Shown piece after piece: positions 1 to 12,619 of a stretch of 64,000 nt of DNA. A program made the position numbers and the translations under genes. The notes beneath the pieces were generated by a model. That model made no database searches. It saw only the letters and a list, made by a program, of their open reading frames with translations, and was not told the origin of the DNA. This DNA comes from Sclerodactyla briareus. Lineage: Eukaryota; Echinodermata; Holothuroidea; Dendrochirotida; Sclerodactylidae. How positions within the stretch are numbered: position 1 is the first letter of the stretch; each line of letters opens with the position of its first letter. The DNA is taken from positions 1-64,000 of the forward strand of contig JAODTK010005813.1 of NCBI GenBank assembly GCA_026419785.1, read 5' to 3'.

Positions 1-779
1 ACGGTCATGCTGTAACAGGTTTTGTATTTTTACAACAAAACTTTTTTTTGGGGGGGCCAATTTTTCACAGCAAAATTGAGGCTGATTGCACCTACATGCT
101 GTTTATGCTGTTTGCTAAGGAACGAGAAGCCAGACTTTGCCCTGTGCTGATTGCTAAGAAGCAAGAAATAAGGTGTATTCAACCAGATTGGCGCTTTACT
201 AGCAGTTAATGCACATATTCTGCCGTGCTGCATTTCGGGTTGTCAATGCTTAATTTCTGTCACTGTTCTCTTATGCTGTAATATTAAAACTATCCTGGTG
301 GAACCGAATCCTGCACCGCAGGCAGCGAGTGCCCTTGATTAATGATTATAACTGAAGGTTAACAGGTATAAGAGTGTGGGTTCAACAATTAATCAAATGA
401 AACTACTAGCAGATATCTCTCTCCCGCGATAAATAGACAATCTTTCACTTTGTTTTATTAGTCTCAAGATGGAAGAATGTCAAATGAACAGTTTCACATA
501 ATTTAAACTCATATCGCCCATACCAATGCAATTGAAAAAAAAAGGATCCAAGACAGACCTACCTCTGCTGAATATATCAATCTAGCCCATCTCAAGACAT
601 TGTCATTATGTCTCCATACTTGTGTGCATTGATTATAAGCAACCCACAGGACATAAACAACTTTCAATGAGAGGGTGCTATGTTGGAACTGGATGTGGAC
701 TTTTCCAAAGAGCTCAGTTCAGATATAATGTACTGATGACAGTCACCACCTCCACTTTAAAGCAGAGTATTTAATGCCT
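1..779. other. Unassigned non-coding stretch
   Basis: No gene, RNA or repeat could be recognised. The stretch is AT-rich with short homopolymers (T and G runs near 43-57, an A run near 534). Open frames are short and show no family motif. Confidence 0.6.
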
Positions 780-930
780 GTGTACACTGTCAACATGTTG
801 TGACACTTGTGTTGGCCACATGTTGCCGATCCATCAGTACACTCAGACACAGCTTTTTGGCCTGTATACACTGGACACAAGTTGCGACCCCATTTCGACC
901 AAATTCGACACACACATGGCAACATGTTGT
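780..930. repeat. Short ACATGTTG-rich repeat, copy 1
   Basis: The octamer ACATGTTG occurs three times within about 140 bases, mixed with GTGTACACTG and GACACAAGTTGCGAC variants in both orientations. A related arrangement (GGACACATGTTG) lies at 2091-2285, so this is probably a small dispersed element or part of one. No termini or target duplication could be fixed. Confidence 0.4.
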
Positions 931-2090
931 GAATATCCCACTCTCCGATCTATCTGTCCTGAGAGTTCAAAATTGCACCTTTGACTGTTTAGAGCCAACG
1001 AGGCGGCCTTCGAATCCTCCGATATGTCCTCATTTCACCTGGGCTTGTTTAAAGAAATTCTGTTACATGACCCTTGGGCCTTAAAGAAGAGAGGGAAGGG
1101 GGTTGATTCACCACTCCCGTAACGCCAACTCTTTTTCTATAGACTTCCCATTATATGTCGTAGCTTCAAGAGATTACATCATATTCTATTTTATGTTATG
1201 TTATAAAAGACGCCAAAGAAAAAACGAAGGAGGGGGGGGTTGGGGTTGGTGGAAGGGTAGACAGGAAGGTGGTCTAGTTAAGGAAAGCATTCCATATTCC
1301 CACGCCAACATGTCAGCCCGATTTTCGTACGTCTTTCCCACTATCTTCGGTGAAGGTGAAAGATTGCATCATATTCCAGTCATTTCATATTATGCAGTGC
1401 CCCATAAACAAGTCACCTTGAGTTTATCTTTTTTTTTTCATTTTGAAAACGTTCATCAGAATTGTCGGTCGCCCACCGGGTGGCGCTAGCCAATACTGTT
1501 TTTTGTCAAGGGGGCATGGTGATGTTTGCCTGTCGGGGCCCTAAGAGTGCCCCCTGAACCCCTCACGCAACCTTGGTTGTCGCTCCCTGGTGGATACGGC
1601 ATGTTGTCATGTCTAATGTTCCGAAAAATGACCCTCGCAATTACTTTTTGGCGTGTCATTAAATGGAATGCAGTTACCCAAATATTAGGTGGCTTACCCC
1701 CCAGGGCTTGCCCGTCCATCTCGCATTTCTCAATGGGTACAGGATTGAGGTATAGCAATCGGTCGTGTATACTGATCATATTGGATAGGGATATTTATGA
1801 GTGTCATTGCATGGTTTATTTATCATAACCAACTCCAGCATTTGGCAAGAAATCTTGCGAATACTGTTTGTGAATGAATGGGAAGGACACCTGTACACTT
1901 GGTGCCTTGAAGCACCATTCCTAAATTTGGTGCACGTCCGGTACAGCCATTGCATAATTAAATGAGAACAGCTATACCCCACTGACGTAGGGCCACTAGG
2001 ATTGACATGATCTATTCCATGGAGGCTCTGCCATTTTGTCAAGTCATAGGACTAGAACTGCTGACGATAATCAGCTGATTAAAGTATGAC
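931..2090. other. Unassigned non-coding stretch
   Basis: The longest open frame is 128 codons (1103-1489, plus) and has no recognisable motif. It is low in complexity, running through G-rich and T-rich tracts near 1229-1250 and 1430-1440. The GC content rises around 1460-1600, but no element boundary could be defined. Confidence 0.5.
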
Positions 2091-2285
2091 CCTCTGATTG
2101 GTCAAAAGTCAGGACACATCAGGACACATGTTGACAAAGAATGATTTCAATATGGACACATGTTGCGCCACAATTTTACGCAACAGTGTTGCTATTGTAT
2201 CAGCGTTTTTGCTCGTACACACTGAAACATTTTCAGGACCACACAGGCGTCGTGGAACACATGGTGGGACACATGTGTAGCAAAT
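2091..2285. repeat. Short ACATGTTG-rich repeat, copy 2
   Basis: GGACACAT-type words recur here: twice near 2113-2133, again near 2153, and as GGGACACATGTG near 2267. They share ACATGTTGCG with copy 1 at 780-930. No transposase sequence is visible, so this may be a small non-autonomous element. Confidence 0.35.
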
Positions 2286-2559
2286 GGTGACGGTTGTACA
2301 AAGGCCTTAAGGAAATCTGGGCAGGTAGTAGGTGGGACCAAGATGCCAACAGTGAAACTAAAGCACTAATGGTGCTGTAGCTCAAACTACACAAATGTAT
2401 TACGAATATACAAGTACATGTTTTGCAGAGAGCATCATCCAGTAGGTCAATGTAGATTAGTCATCAATTTTACAGAATTGCCTATCACGAACCCTACATT
2501 CCTGAACAAGAGGGAGGTTATAACTAGTTGAAAAATTTGCCACACAAGGCCCAGCAGGT

Positions 2560-5351
2560 TTATTCAATTCTCTTGACCGTAGTCTTTGAGAATAGGTCAT
2601 GGTCACCCAGGTTTCCCGATAAAAGTGTGTAACTCAAGGAATGGTACAACATCCGCAAGGGGGAGCACATGACTATTTGAAAGCCAAAAAACACAAGGAA
2701 ATTTCCATATTTAACAAATGAACATTGAACATGAACATGGGCCTTGAGAAAATGAGAGGAGATGCCTTCAAGCACTATGTGTAGTAGTTTCTTAAATGGC
2801 CATAGAGTACAAGTGGGACAGTGGACCTCATTTGAAAGATCATCACCACTGTGCAGCAGCATTTGAGGAGAGCCATTTTGCAAGAGTTCCATGGGTCTTG
2901 TGCCTTGGGCCAGATTTGAACAAAACACTACCATGTTCCACTATCCAAGAAGCATACATGAACTTAACAGGAATAGCAAGTTGTTTAGAGAGAGGCATCA
3001 GCACATCGTGTATAACCTTATGTGGAAAATGGGCTAAGGGCCAAGTGCAAAAACATGGGACAACAAAATCAGAAAAAACCCTCAATATGATCAAACATCA
3101 GCACTGGGCATTAAAATTTGGAAATTGTAGAAAAGCATTTTGTCATGATTTCAAGAGGCGGCCTGACCTGGGGCGCACATGGGGCCTTGGGCCAGGATTT
3201 GCAAACATACCAATGGACAACACAAGGAGCATACATGTAACTTGAGAACAGAGCACATGGGTGCTGTAGCTCAAACCGCAAAAACGTACCAGTCGAATGT
3301 ACAAGAGTGTTTTAATGTCCAGATCATGAGGCCAAGAAGGCAGTTTCAAGAAATGGGCATATTGTGCCCTGTAACAACCTTTGACAATGATATTCATATG
3401 GCAAAAATGTCTGAGCAGTCACATGCAAACCACCCGTCCCCTGTCTACTAACTTCAATCAAAATCCATCGAAGGACGCCCAATTGAAATAGCGAACAAGG
3501 CAATTTCAACACAATGGCCTATGTGACCTCAATTGACCTCTAACCTCGACCTTCAAAAATCACCAAGTCAATGAACATTGGGGTCCAGTTGGTCTACATC
3601 CATAAAGAATGGATGTTTTGCATTTTTTTCATCAGATGTTATTGCTTTATAAATGACATATATGTTGTTGTATCCAAAATCTGAAACAAGCTGAAAAGAC
3701 TACCTCCAAAGGAACATTATGACACAGTTTCAAGAAAATCTAATGTACTAAGTAGGAGGAGATACATTTTATTTTGAAATTTTATATAATGGCCTATATT
3801 GCCCCTTGACCCTGACTCACAAAGTAAAAAAATGTATCATGGGTCAATTACCAAGGTCTCCAAGTTTGATCGACATCAGTCACAGATGACTGTTTGGTGG
3901 CCAAAAGGCAAATGTTGATACATGGATAGAGTAGATAGGATGTGTAGGCCCAAGTGGGTCATTGGACCAAAATGAAATAGCCAATAGTAGGAACTATTCC
4001 ATATTAATGATCAAGGCATCAGGGGGGGGGCCCCCACTGTAGGAGGGAGAAACATTGTGCGTTTGGATGGCACGTAATGGGCCCTAAGCCAAACTGGGCC
4101 TCATTTAAGTCCAAAATTCCTGAGAACCCTGAAGGGTTGGTATGCTACTAGACCGTCATTTAACTGAACATCAGCACTGCCTTGGTGCTCAAAATTGTAG
4201 AACCTTTTCCATGAATTCAACATGATGGGCCCTAGGGCCCAAAACGGGGCCTTACGCCAGAAGTTCGCAAACCCACTGATGACCACTAACTGAGGAGCAT
4301 TATCGTGTAAACTTTAGAGAAAACAACTGAACTTGTGGAAGGGGATGCATTTGAAGTACCAGGTGTGAATTCCATGAAATTCAACTAAAATGGCCCTCGG
4401 GCACAAGTGGGCATCTTGGCTAAAAAAAAATCTGGAACACACCAAATTAATGATTGTAGGACCATCATTAGTGACGAGCATCAGCACTGTGCCAATAATT
4501 TGTAGGGTTTTGTCGGTATTTACATGATGGGCCCGTTGGCCCCAAACTGGGGCTGGGCCCAAATTTCTAAACCCTCATGGCCTATAACGAGGAACATTAC
4601 TGTCAGTTTGAAGAAACTTAATTGAAGCTTGTGGGGAGAGATTCATTTTAAGTAGCATTGGGTGAAATTTCATAAGATGGGCCCGGCCCAAGTGGCACCG
4701 TGGACCATTTGTAGGAGAAGTAGCGTTTGCAGTTTCACATGGCCCATTGTGCCATTAAATGCAGTGACCTGATTTCAGGTGGTCAACGAGACCATCAGTC
4801 AATTAACATTGTGACAAAGTCTGGTCGAGATATCGACGCACGAACATTTGGTGGCACAAAAAAGCAAAAGTTCGTTTACAGATGGATAGATAGGAGGGAT
4901 AGATAGATGATAGATACTAAGAGTACATGGGCATCACAATAGCTCAACCAGTATAGCTGTCTTTTTGAGCTAAAGAAAAAACGAAAAAAAAAACGATTGC
5001 AAATTGTGAGAGGAGATTCTTTCAGTAGCATTGTCGTGAAAATTTTATAAATGGGCCTTCGCCCCTCGGGCCCAAGTGGTACATTGGATAAAAAAAATCC
5101 TGAAAATCGGCTGTTAGGACAATGTCAGCACTTGTTGAATATCGAATTTGTAAGAGGAAGAAGACTTTGCATCATTCCACATGAGGGGTCCCAGGGTCCA
5201 CACGGGGCCTTAGGTCCTAAATCCCTGAGCCTCTGAAGGTATGACTGCTAGACCATAATTCTGACCAGGACAAAGCACTGTGCCACCTTTGAGAGATACA
5301 GATTTCGTGGATATCTCTATATAATGGGCCCTAGGGCCAAAGCTAGCCTTA
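2560..5351. repeat. Dispersed repeat family P, degenerate cluster
   Basis: A degenerate motif chain recurs every 100-250 bases. It reads: GAGGAGATGCATTT, a TGTGTGAATTTCAC-like segment, ATGGGCCCTAGGGCCC or variants, AAGTGGGACCTTGGACC, AATTCCTGAACACCCC, a GTTAGACCATCATTATGAC-like segment, and AACATCAGCACTGTGCCACC. Examples of the palindromic core lie near 4079, 4225, 4525, 4678, 5050 and 5324. TTGACCTC- and CATCAGTCAATTAACATTGTGAC-type segments near 3540-3590, 3780-3890 and 4740-4850 appear to be the distal part of the same element. No protein-coding content was found. The unit seems to be an internally repetitive, non-autonomous dispersed element. Other copies lie at 6752-7570, 33380-34001 with 35278-35345, and 40620-41190. 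Confidence 0.65.
4862..4980. repeat. Family P terminus: GATA microsatellite plus hairpin
   Basis: A GATGGATAGATAG microsatellite (about 4881-4918) is followed by ACATGGGCATCACAATAGCTCA and an imperfect stem ending TGAGCTAAAG (about 4939-4978). The same order occurs at 35278-35345 and 41119-41190, so it is a conserved end of the repeat family. Confidence 0.55.
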
Positions 5352-6751
5352 TGTACGGTCACGACGCAGAGCGGCGACTGGTCTCCGAATTTCTAGACTG
5401 CTCGGGCCGCTGCTCGGAGGACAATTAGGCATCACCAGCGGTTTTTTTGAGAAGTCGGGAGGCTGCGGGAATTTCAGTCGATGCCTGAGTGGTGCCTCGC
5501 CGGGTTCGTGTCGGTGCGGATCGACGTAAGTCCAAAACTGGGCAAAATCAAAGGAACTTCTTTGCGCCGCCTCAGGCCAGTGCCATGACCCGAGGCCCAT
5601 TCCATTCCCGGCGTCTTACACCCCACAGTAACAGCGGATTTCAAGATATCGTCCAGTGAACGGCCAGTGATCGGCGGGGCATTTACAGGTGTATGGTAAG
5701 CATACCAGCCGTGGCTCCCTGTGCTCCGCATTGGAATCCTTACGGGAGACCTGGTGGATATACCTGCGGCGTGCCGCCCTGGCCATCAATGACAATGCTT
5801 GTGCCATGCAGTGAGATGGTGCCGTGATACAATGTGTCGTTAATTCCCACTCAACGATATGAAACAAGACGAGATGCAACAGGCCCAGCAACTACCAGGT
5901 GAGGAGGAAGAGAGAATGGCGCGTGCCCGTTGCCGTTTATGATCTGCTCTGGAGGCCTGGGCGCGTCTGTTGGTAGAGAGTGAAAACGCAAGGATATCCC
6001 GCGCAGAAAGAGATGGTGGGTGAGGCCGTGGATGCACGGAGACCAATATTATGGCCACAGTCCGAGAAGCTCATGGATGGAACTCCGAAGGAAAACTGGG
6101 TGGGTTCCTTCCCCCTGCCTTCTTCCCATACAGCCCAGGCTCTTCCTTCCTGTCTGGTCCCTGACCCCCATCAATTTTTTCGTTGATTTTGGCTTCATGA
6201 GAGTAATTCTAGTGCCTATTTTGGGATGTGCGAGGTCTATGCACCAGGCTGTACACAGTGTCTATTCAAATAACCATCAAGAAATTCCCATGAAAACGGG
6301 GCTCACACAGAAATTAGTTTGTCTGGTGGGGAAACGCGAGTCTATGCCCCAGGATATTAACAGTGTTGTTTAAAACCATCAGCGTTGCCTGCCCGACGCG
6401 CGGCCGATCCCCCACGCAGGCGCCGCCCAGCGTAAACTACTTTTAACTGGGGCTCGGTGACCACCGAACGATTCCCAAGATGCGCCCGTGCGGCACTCTC
6501 GGCCGCCTTTGATTCCCGCGGCTTTAATTTTGTCACCTGAATCGCTCGATGGTGGATCGTGCGATTAGGGTTGTGCCGGCCGATCATCGAGCATATTGGG
6601 GCAGCGGAGAGAAAAGTGAGCGGCGCTGACTGAACTGCTAACTCCCGTTTTTTAAAACTTATGCGGGACCGTCTGCGTCCCTGGGCGAGTTTGATTAAAA
6701 CTCGCCCCGGGCCGCCGAGCAGGCTTGTTTTTAGGGGTTTGGACCCATAGC
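5352..6751 (+). mobile_element. PIF/Harbinger-like DNA transposon, degenerate
   Basis: A GC-rich block of about 1.4 kb interrupts a family P repeat. The P consensus CCTTAGGCCCCAAATTCC resumes as CTTAAGCCCCAAATTCCC at the right edge. The trinucleotide TTA is present on both sides (5349-5351 and 6752-6754), matching the 3-bp TWA-type target duplication known for PIF/Harbinger elements. The outermost bases are only weakly inverted: GTACGGTC on the left against CTATGGGTCC read from the right. The middle carries a transposase N-terminal remnant. The GC-rich flanks (5352-5850 and 6370-6720) hold no recognisable second protein. The usual Myb-like partner gene and the catalytic DDE region were not found, so the element is probably internally deleted. 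An imperfect duplication of about 115 bp lies at 6230-6400. Confidence 0.5.
5859..6185 (+). pseudogene. Harbinger-type transposase, N-terminal remnant
   Basis: From the ATG at 5859 the first frame reads MKQDEMQQAQQLPGEEE and then ARARCRL, where a stop falls in the arginine-rich segment. In the same frame it continues EAWARLLVESENARISRAER. One base further on, a different frame gives WWVRPWMHGDQYYGH (about 6012-6058), then EKLM and LRRKTGW, then PIQPRLFL and LTPINF in mixed frames. This order resembles the N-terminal part of PIF/Harbinger transposases from marine invertebrates: a basic start, then WVRPW, then a YEKLM-ELR motif, then a segment before the DDE nuclease fold. The DDE catalytic domain is absent within the element. 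The frame is broken at least twice, so the copy is not functional as given. Identification is by motif memory only; a profile search against DDE_Tnp_4-type transposases would settle it. Confidence 0.5.
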
Positions 6752-7570
6752 TTAAGCCCCAAATTCCCAAGACACCCCCAATGGCCCTTTGCCCAACGAC
6801 CATTAAATGTAACTATGAAGGAAATCAATGAAGCTTCCTGGAGAGGGGGAGGTATTTCAGGGCCAAGTGGGACCTTGGACCAAAATCCGAACCCAAAGAA
6901 TAGGGCTCTTGTTAACCATCATTATGACTGAAACATCAGCACTGTGCACCAAAAATTTGCTAGGAGATGCAAAAGGAAAGAAGAAGACGTGTAGTTCGCA
7001 ATGGGCAAATATGATGGTTATTCCCTACGAGGTTCAATTATGCACAGAGTTGGGGGCAGGGTTGCAAGAGCAGCCAATAAGCTTCTAGGGGCAACTGCTA
7101 ATAGATGAGCTTATGAAGGTGAGTTTTAGCGCACAGTGAAATTCCCCATGGCTCTCATCAGAGGACCCCATAACATGTAACTTTGTGTGAACTTTCTAAA
7201 ATGGGCCCTCGGGCCCAGTGGGACCTTGGATCCGAAAAAATTATGAACACCCCCAGATAGAGGTTACAGCTGTGAAGTCAGGCCCCAATCATGATATGAC
7301 CGAACGAGTACAGCGACTGTTGGAACAAATTTGTTTTTTTGGGAGATTGCAAGATTTTGCCTATCGTCATGATGATGGCCCTAGGGCCAAATTGGGGAAC
7401 CGAGCCCGAATCCCGAACACTGCCATTAAATGCCCCTCTAACGAGGCCATTAAAAGTAATTTGAAGAAAAACCAATGGAGCTTGTGGGAGGAGAGCATTC
7501 AAGTACTGTCGTGTAGTTTCCTCGTGGTCCCCTTCGGGAGGGGTGATCCAGAAGAGCATTAAGGCTGCCT
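6752..7570. repeat. Dispersed repeat family P, continuation
   Basis: The repeat chain resumes directly after the Harbinger insertion with CCCCAAATTCCCAAGACACC. It shows further cores at 7200 (GGGCCCTCGGGCCC) and 7378 (GGCCCTAGGGCC), and GAGGAGAGCATTCAAGTACT near 7490. The short open frames in it are side products of the repeat. Confidence 0.6.
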
Positions 7571-8074
7571 CTGGATTGAACTCGCTGGGTTCTGCGCGAG
7601 ACACGCTCTATCAGGAATAATATTTTGTCCATGATGATTTTGTCCCTAGAATGTTCCTTCCATTAAAGACTCGATGGTACGAAAAAGGAGCCGTGGACTT
7701 ATAACGTTTATTGACTCTTGATTTCGACTGATGGTAAACGACTTGATGTTCCGTTAGAAAATAAATTGATTTAAAGAAATGCTTCCCCTACATATACATA
7801 TTTTTTCCTAACTGGGTTTTCTAACTCTATACTCCAACTGATCTTGACTCCAGCCGATCCACTCGACTGACTCGAATGCTCCACTTATCGATGCGCTGCA
7901 ATGACTTATATGGCTCCACCCTCAATTTTACTCTATAGTGATTCACATGGCTAGGTACAATGGCGAAGAGCCTATGCTCCGCCCTGTGCTGAAGGGCCCC
8001 CTCCCCATCCTATTTGTGTGACGAGCTTTGATGAGAATACACCGTCACTGAAACGAACAACTAAATATTTCATT
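7571..8074. other. Unassigned stretch left of the LTR element
   Basis: No repeat or coding signal could be recognised. It does not continue family P, although family P-like sequence does flank the right LTR. Confidence 0.5.
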
Positions 8075-8591
8075 TGAGTCAGCACAAACAATGAAAATTG
8101 ACCAATGGCGCAACGCTGTCCCTCAAGAAATACCACGAGGGAGAGATCGCGTGGGTGTCAGCGCACTCCCATACATATTAGGCGATGTGAGGTCCAAAAG
8201 AAATTTAAGGCGTTCAAGCGGCAAACAACACCAGGGCAAAAACCCAAGGGAGTGTAGGTGTTGTCCTGAATACATTACTAAAATGCCGCCAAAATACCAT
8301 TTGAGAAGCTAGAAATAAATATAACAGTATTAGACAATTTAGGAAGCCGTGGGAAATAGGTATACATAGAGGGCATTCAAACCACACTCGACAACATCAA
8401 AGAATGGACCGTTAAAAATGTTTAGCAGTCTAGAATGTTCTGGCGCCTCTAGGCCTGTGGGCCTCTTAGATAGAATAACGACACGCGCCCTCAATTCTTA
8501 ATACTATGCGGGAAGCTAATTCAAGTGACCAAATAAATATCATGGCTTGCTTAGCCATGAAGAGGGGGGGTCGTCAAATTACTAAACGACA
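8075..8591 (-). repeat. 3' LTR of the gypsy-like element (left copy)
   Basis: It aligns along its length with 16540-17050. Shared landmarks are GTCAGCACAAACA, GACCAATGGCGCA, GAGATCGCGTGGG, GGGAGTGTAGGTGTTGTCC, GACACGCGCCCTCAATTC and GTCGTCAAATTACTAAACG. Read on the minus strand it starts TGTCGTTTAG and ends with CA. Differences between the copies are largely one- and two-base indels. A TGAGTCA word (AP-1-like) sits at the plus-strand left edge, where the other copy has TGACGTCA. Confidence 0.85.
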
Positions 8592-8600
8592 TCCTCCGAA
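8592..8600 (-). promoter_or_regulatory. Possible polypurine tract
   Basis: On the minus strand the bases just upstream of the 3' LTR read CGGAGGA and abut TGTCG. A purine run here primes plus-strand DNA synthesis in LTR retrotransposons. The run is short, so the call rests mainly on position, but it supports the minus orientation. Confidence 0.35.
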
Positions 8601-10450
8601 ATTCTTTAAAAATTATGTGTGAAAGAACGTGAAATTTCATTAAAGTAAGAGAGAGAGCATAAAATTTTACTAAAGGCCAATACGAGATTCATATGAAAGC
8701 CATTGAGACCGAACATGCCATTGTCGATAGGATTCCCTTCTGAAAAAATTTGGGGGGGGGACAAATATTGCAATACTGAGTAAAACGGATATGAGAAGCA
8801 TACGAAATACGACGAGTCATATATATAGTTTTTATAGTAACGTTCTCGAATCGTCGCCACAAACGGACCAGGCATAGAAAAACCCTCAGGCACGGAAAGA
8901 GACTCTTCGCGACAATCGGACGTCTCTGAAAAGGGAACGGTATTTAACTTGTTCTCGATTCCATTCTCCTCAGCATTGCAGCGTGGGAACGTGGATCAGG
9001 AGAAACTGCAAGACTGAGAATCATCATATCATTTTGAACGGTTCAAGCTAAGTGAGAACGATTTGATAACCTTTAAATGACATACATAAAATGTGACGTA
9101 CATGGGAAGGGGGATTATAATAAAGACATGTACTTCCCTAAGAAAAAAAACTCTTTCTAAAATGCATGTCAGGCTAAGGTCAACGGTTGCCATACCGCAT
9201 TGTACCAAAGGAAACACTCATACACAGTGACACAGACAACTTCGGAACTGGAGGGTACTCCAGATTGCCTCAATGTACGAGGAGGAACCAATCAAGGCAC
9301 AGCACTGTTGAGAATCCAAGTGGTGATCGGATCACCCACTTCTCACGGAATGCAGAGGGGAACACTCGTCAACTCAACAGTACGACACTCAAAAAGTGGC
9401 AACAAAGAAGATTGCGAACATAACTCATGCTCACGAGAAGGACCTTTCAAGATTCTTAATATGAAGGAAAGATTAACTTAACAATACGTGAGAGAAACAT
9501 TTTCAATGTACTTCGCATGCCATCATGTAAGATGACATCCGTCTGAAATAAATGTTTGACTACTGATTAAACTTACTCTGAAATCCACTTGAATCTAAAG
9601 GAGACAATATGCAATACGAATCTTTAACCTTGAGTACTATTCCTCCGAACCCTGTTATAGTAACGGTTGAAACAGAACTTGTCCTTGTTAGAAAATATAC
9701 GTTACGTGGAATAGGTGCAAGGAAAAATGTATCTTGGTTTCACTTCGTAATGTTCAAAAAAGAGCAAACTAAATGCAGAGCCTAGATTACTAATAAGCTT
9801 GGGAGAAACATAACATAAGAGATCATTTGTCCCAAGTCAAATCTAATGACCTCAAAGTCTTAAGGGTTAGAAACTACCTGATGGATTTGCAAATCCTTGC
9901 AAATGTCAAACAGAATGACCTTGTAGTTAATGAGCAATCATCAGGACCGACCCTGCAAATAATTAGGATGGTATCTGCCATAGCAAAAACGTGCCGGGAA
10001 AAGTGATCAAATTATAAAACAAACACGAACATGGTGCTATCCTTAAAACCAACAGATGAAGAATAATAATATTATACTTGATAACATACTAGAACGACCT
10101 CAAGGTTTCACTCACTACTTCCACAAAAGGTCTCAAAATATAGTGAATATAATCCAACTACTTAACTTCACAGTGTTCACTCAATGGGCATTATCTCTAA
10201 AACCATCTAGCCAAAAATTCGACAACCTCCTTTGCGTGGTGTTCCTGTAATCTTTACTTGGTTCTACAGAAGAAGAAAATCTAATATGCTCCCTATTAGC
10301 ATATGAGCCAACAATTCCCACCAAACATGTATATATAGGTTACTCTGATCATCAAGGAATGGACATCAAACACTGAAAGTGACCTGACTTTGTACTGCGC
10401 TCGTTTGAATAGCTTCTGAATTGAGCCGTAGACAAAATACGACGTTGCAT
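8601..10450 (-). other. Retrotransposon 3' internal region, no protein recognised
   Basis: This is the part of the element between integrase and the 3' LTR. The longest minus frame (8606-8893, 95 codons) is rich in aromatic and hydrophobic residues but matches no family I know. An extra 3' frame would be possible for a gypsy element, but nothing supports an envelope-like protein: no run of hydrophobic membrane segment with cysteine pattern or cleavage site was seen. No other structure was found. Confidence 0.4.
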
Positions 10451-10455
10451 TACAA

Positions 10456-11890
10456 TTACCGTAACCCAAAGTTCATCAAGAGACCCCCTAACCCCTGATT
10501 GGAAACCATTAGGCAGAAAGAAAGACGGTTAACAACAGCTGTCAGTCCTGTACACAAAATGTCATTTGAAGTTACTTCAGGCAATACTTGACCATTTTCA
10601 TCATGAAACATGTACATGGTATAGATTACCATCCGATTTCTACACAGGTTTGCCTCCGTTGAGCTACGCCGATTCAGCATACGTTCAATGTAGCATTCAG
10701 TGACATGGAGGTTGCATCAGATGAGAGCGTATGAAACATTGGTGCAGACGTGGTTTTAAAGTTAAAGACATCCCTCAGAATTTTCTCCATTAAGAGTGGT
10801 CAAGAGGTAGTGTGTACGATCCAAAAAATTGATGGACGATTAGTGGACCACACCATTCTGCAGCAATCCTTTCTTGAGTTTGCAGGTCAGAGGAAGAAGA
10901 AGCTGGCTATAAAGGTAGACCAACTGTCCCTACATGATATCTGGGGACCTGTTGGATAGGCTTGTTACTGATCTTGGACCTTGCTGAGATTCTGGTGATT
11001 TGTCGGTGCAAATCAGCCTGACAACAGGAGAGATGTCAAATATTTCTTGAGTGACAGCTGCATATTAAACATATGATTGAGTGAGACCGACAGGGGTGAA
11101 GAATAAACCGTAAGGTTCGGGTGGTTTCCTACCAAAGGCAAGTTCATAAGGACGATTTTTATAGTTTCACAAATTGAAGAGGAGAAAGCATGGTAAGCAT
11201 ACGCTTAGTGGGTACATATGAACCAATCCATCCCAAATTGGTAAGGTCACTTCAGCAGTAGACAAAGTCTGAATTTGCCTCTCTTACTTGCAACTACCAA
11301 TGGTTACAAGGACAATAACACATTTCTGCCTCGATACCCAAAGTTTTACAAAGAAGTTCTGCTATTTTTGTTTTGAAAGCGGAAGATGAACTTTGACATA
11401 AGCTGTGACGGTGGTGGGGCCAAATACTGTCACAATCTTCTGCAGAATCGCTTCACAAACGTAATTGCGTTACAATGATTGAGTGGCACACACACGACAA
11501 ACGAGTGATTTCATCACATGCAACCATCAATGTTTATACCCAGAGGACTGAGGTGGGCATGAACTTGAAGTCCACGGCTGATTCTCGATTAGGGCGATAC
11601 AAATCTGGTACTAGATTGTGAAAGGTCGAAGCTTATCAGGCTTTCCTGAACTCTGACATCTAAGACGAGCTTGAATGTAATTACTTATGCATTGAAACAT
11701 ATTTCGCAGGAAGAAATATGACGAATGTCAAATATCGTGACGGGTCACACCCTGATTGATTACTTAAAATGTCATCATGATACTTGGTTATTAACACTAC
11801 ACCATGGTATGGAATTACCAACTGCAATGTCATCTTAGAATCATATTTATATCTGTAAGAACAATCTGGAACAGAAGACAGTACCACAAT
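10456..11890 (-). pseudogene. Integrase region of the gypsy-like element (frameshifted)
   Basis: Read on the minus strand, the segment opens with a degenerate HHCC zinc-binding region: KYHDDIL, NQSG, then PAKYVSMHK and, one frame over, NYIQARLRCQ (about 11887-11640). This resembles the H2C2 domain that precedes retroviral-type integrase cores. VDFKFMPT near 11555-11580 supplies a likely first catalytic aspartate. YELAFGRKPPEP near 11119-11150 is the classic segment after the core, where gypsy integrases read SPYELLYGRxP. The tail (10680-10456) stays open to a stop. Integrase would join element DNA to the host chromosome. At least five frame changes and several stops interrupt it. The remaining D and E residues of the D,D-35-E triad could not be placed with certainty. 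Confidence 0.65.
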
Positions 11891-12619
11891 ATGAATTGTT
11901 TATGATTTTGCTTTGTTAACACAAGTGCAGACTGATATCAGATGGCAGATATAGTGTGCAAGAATCATATACAGGTTTGAAAGAAGGACAGGACCTGTTG
12001 GATTTGAACTATGATATCAAAGGGTAGATGATAATCTTGAATTATTTTCCTTGAATCTTTTTCATGATTCTCTGGCAACTTTCTGCTAGGAATGTGATAG
12101 CTTGATTATCGCCAATTTTGAGGACAATGGGAAGAAGGTTGATACAACTCAGAGGAGGTTCCCTTAGTGACTCTTCTTACAAATGTACCTTATCAACTAA
12201 ACGTGGCTCAAGAGGACGACCAGAAGCAGGGGCTGATTCGGCTCTGTTGTGGGATGAAGAAGGGGCTTCTATGAAATTTCCAATCCTGGTAGAACGAACC
12301 TTCGGTGTTAGGACGTTTGCAACTCAGGACATGGGATAGGTTACCGATCTTGATTCGTTGTGACCTAGTATTACTCAATTTTCTTTGACAACACTTTCTC
12401 GAGGGGTGGAGAGGAGACCCCGGGGGGAAGACGAATTACGGGAAGAAGCAACCGGTACCGTGTTAGTCGGCGGTGCGGGGGTATCAGAAGTTCCTTTCGA
12501 AGGGAAAGTTTGGTTATCGTTTCTCCCTGTTTCTTTGCCATTATCGATTCATACTGGGGTAACCATATGTGACAAGGCTGTTACAATCACTACCAACAAT
12601 TCCACTTCAGACTGAGAAG

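Noticed and set aside
970-1025. tRNA-like TTCGAATCC word
   Set aside because: No cloverleaf stems could be formed around it and there is no A or B box pair.
8606-8893. Envelope-like protein 3' of integrase
   Set aside because: Hydrophobic and aromatic residues are present, but no transmembrane-plus-cysteine arrangement or cleavage motif supports an envelope.
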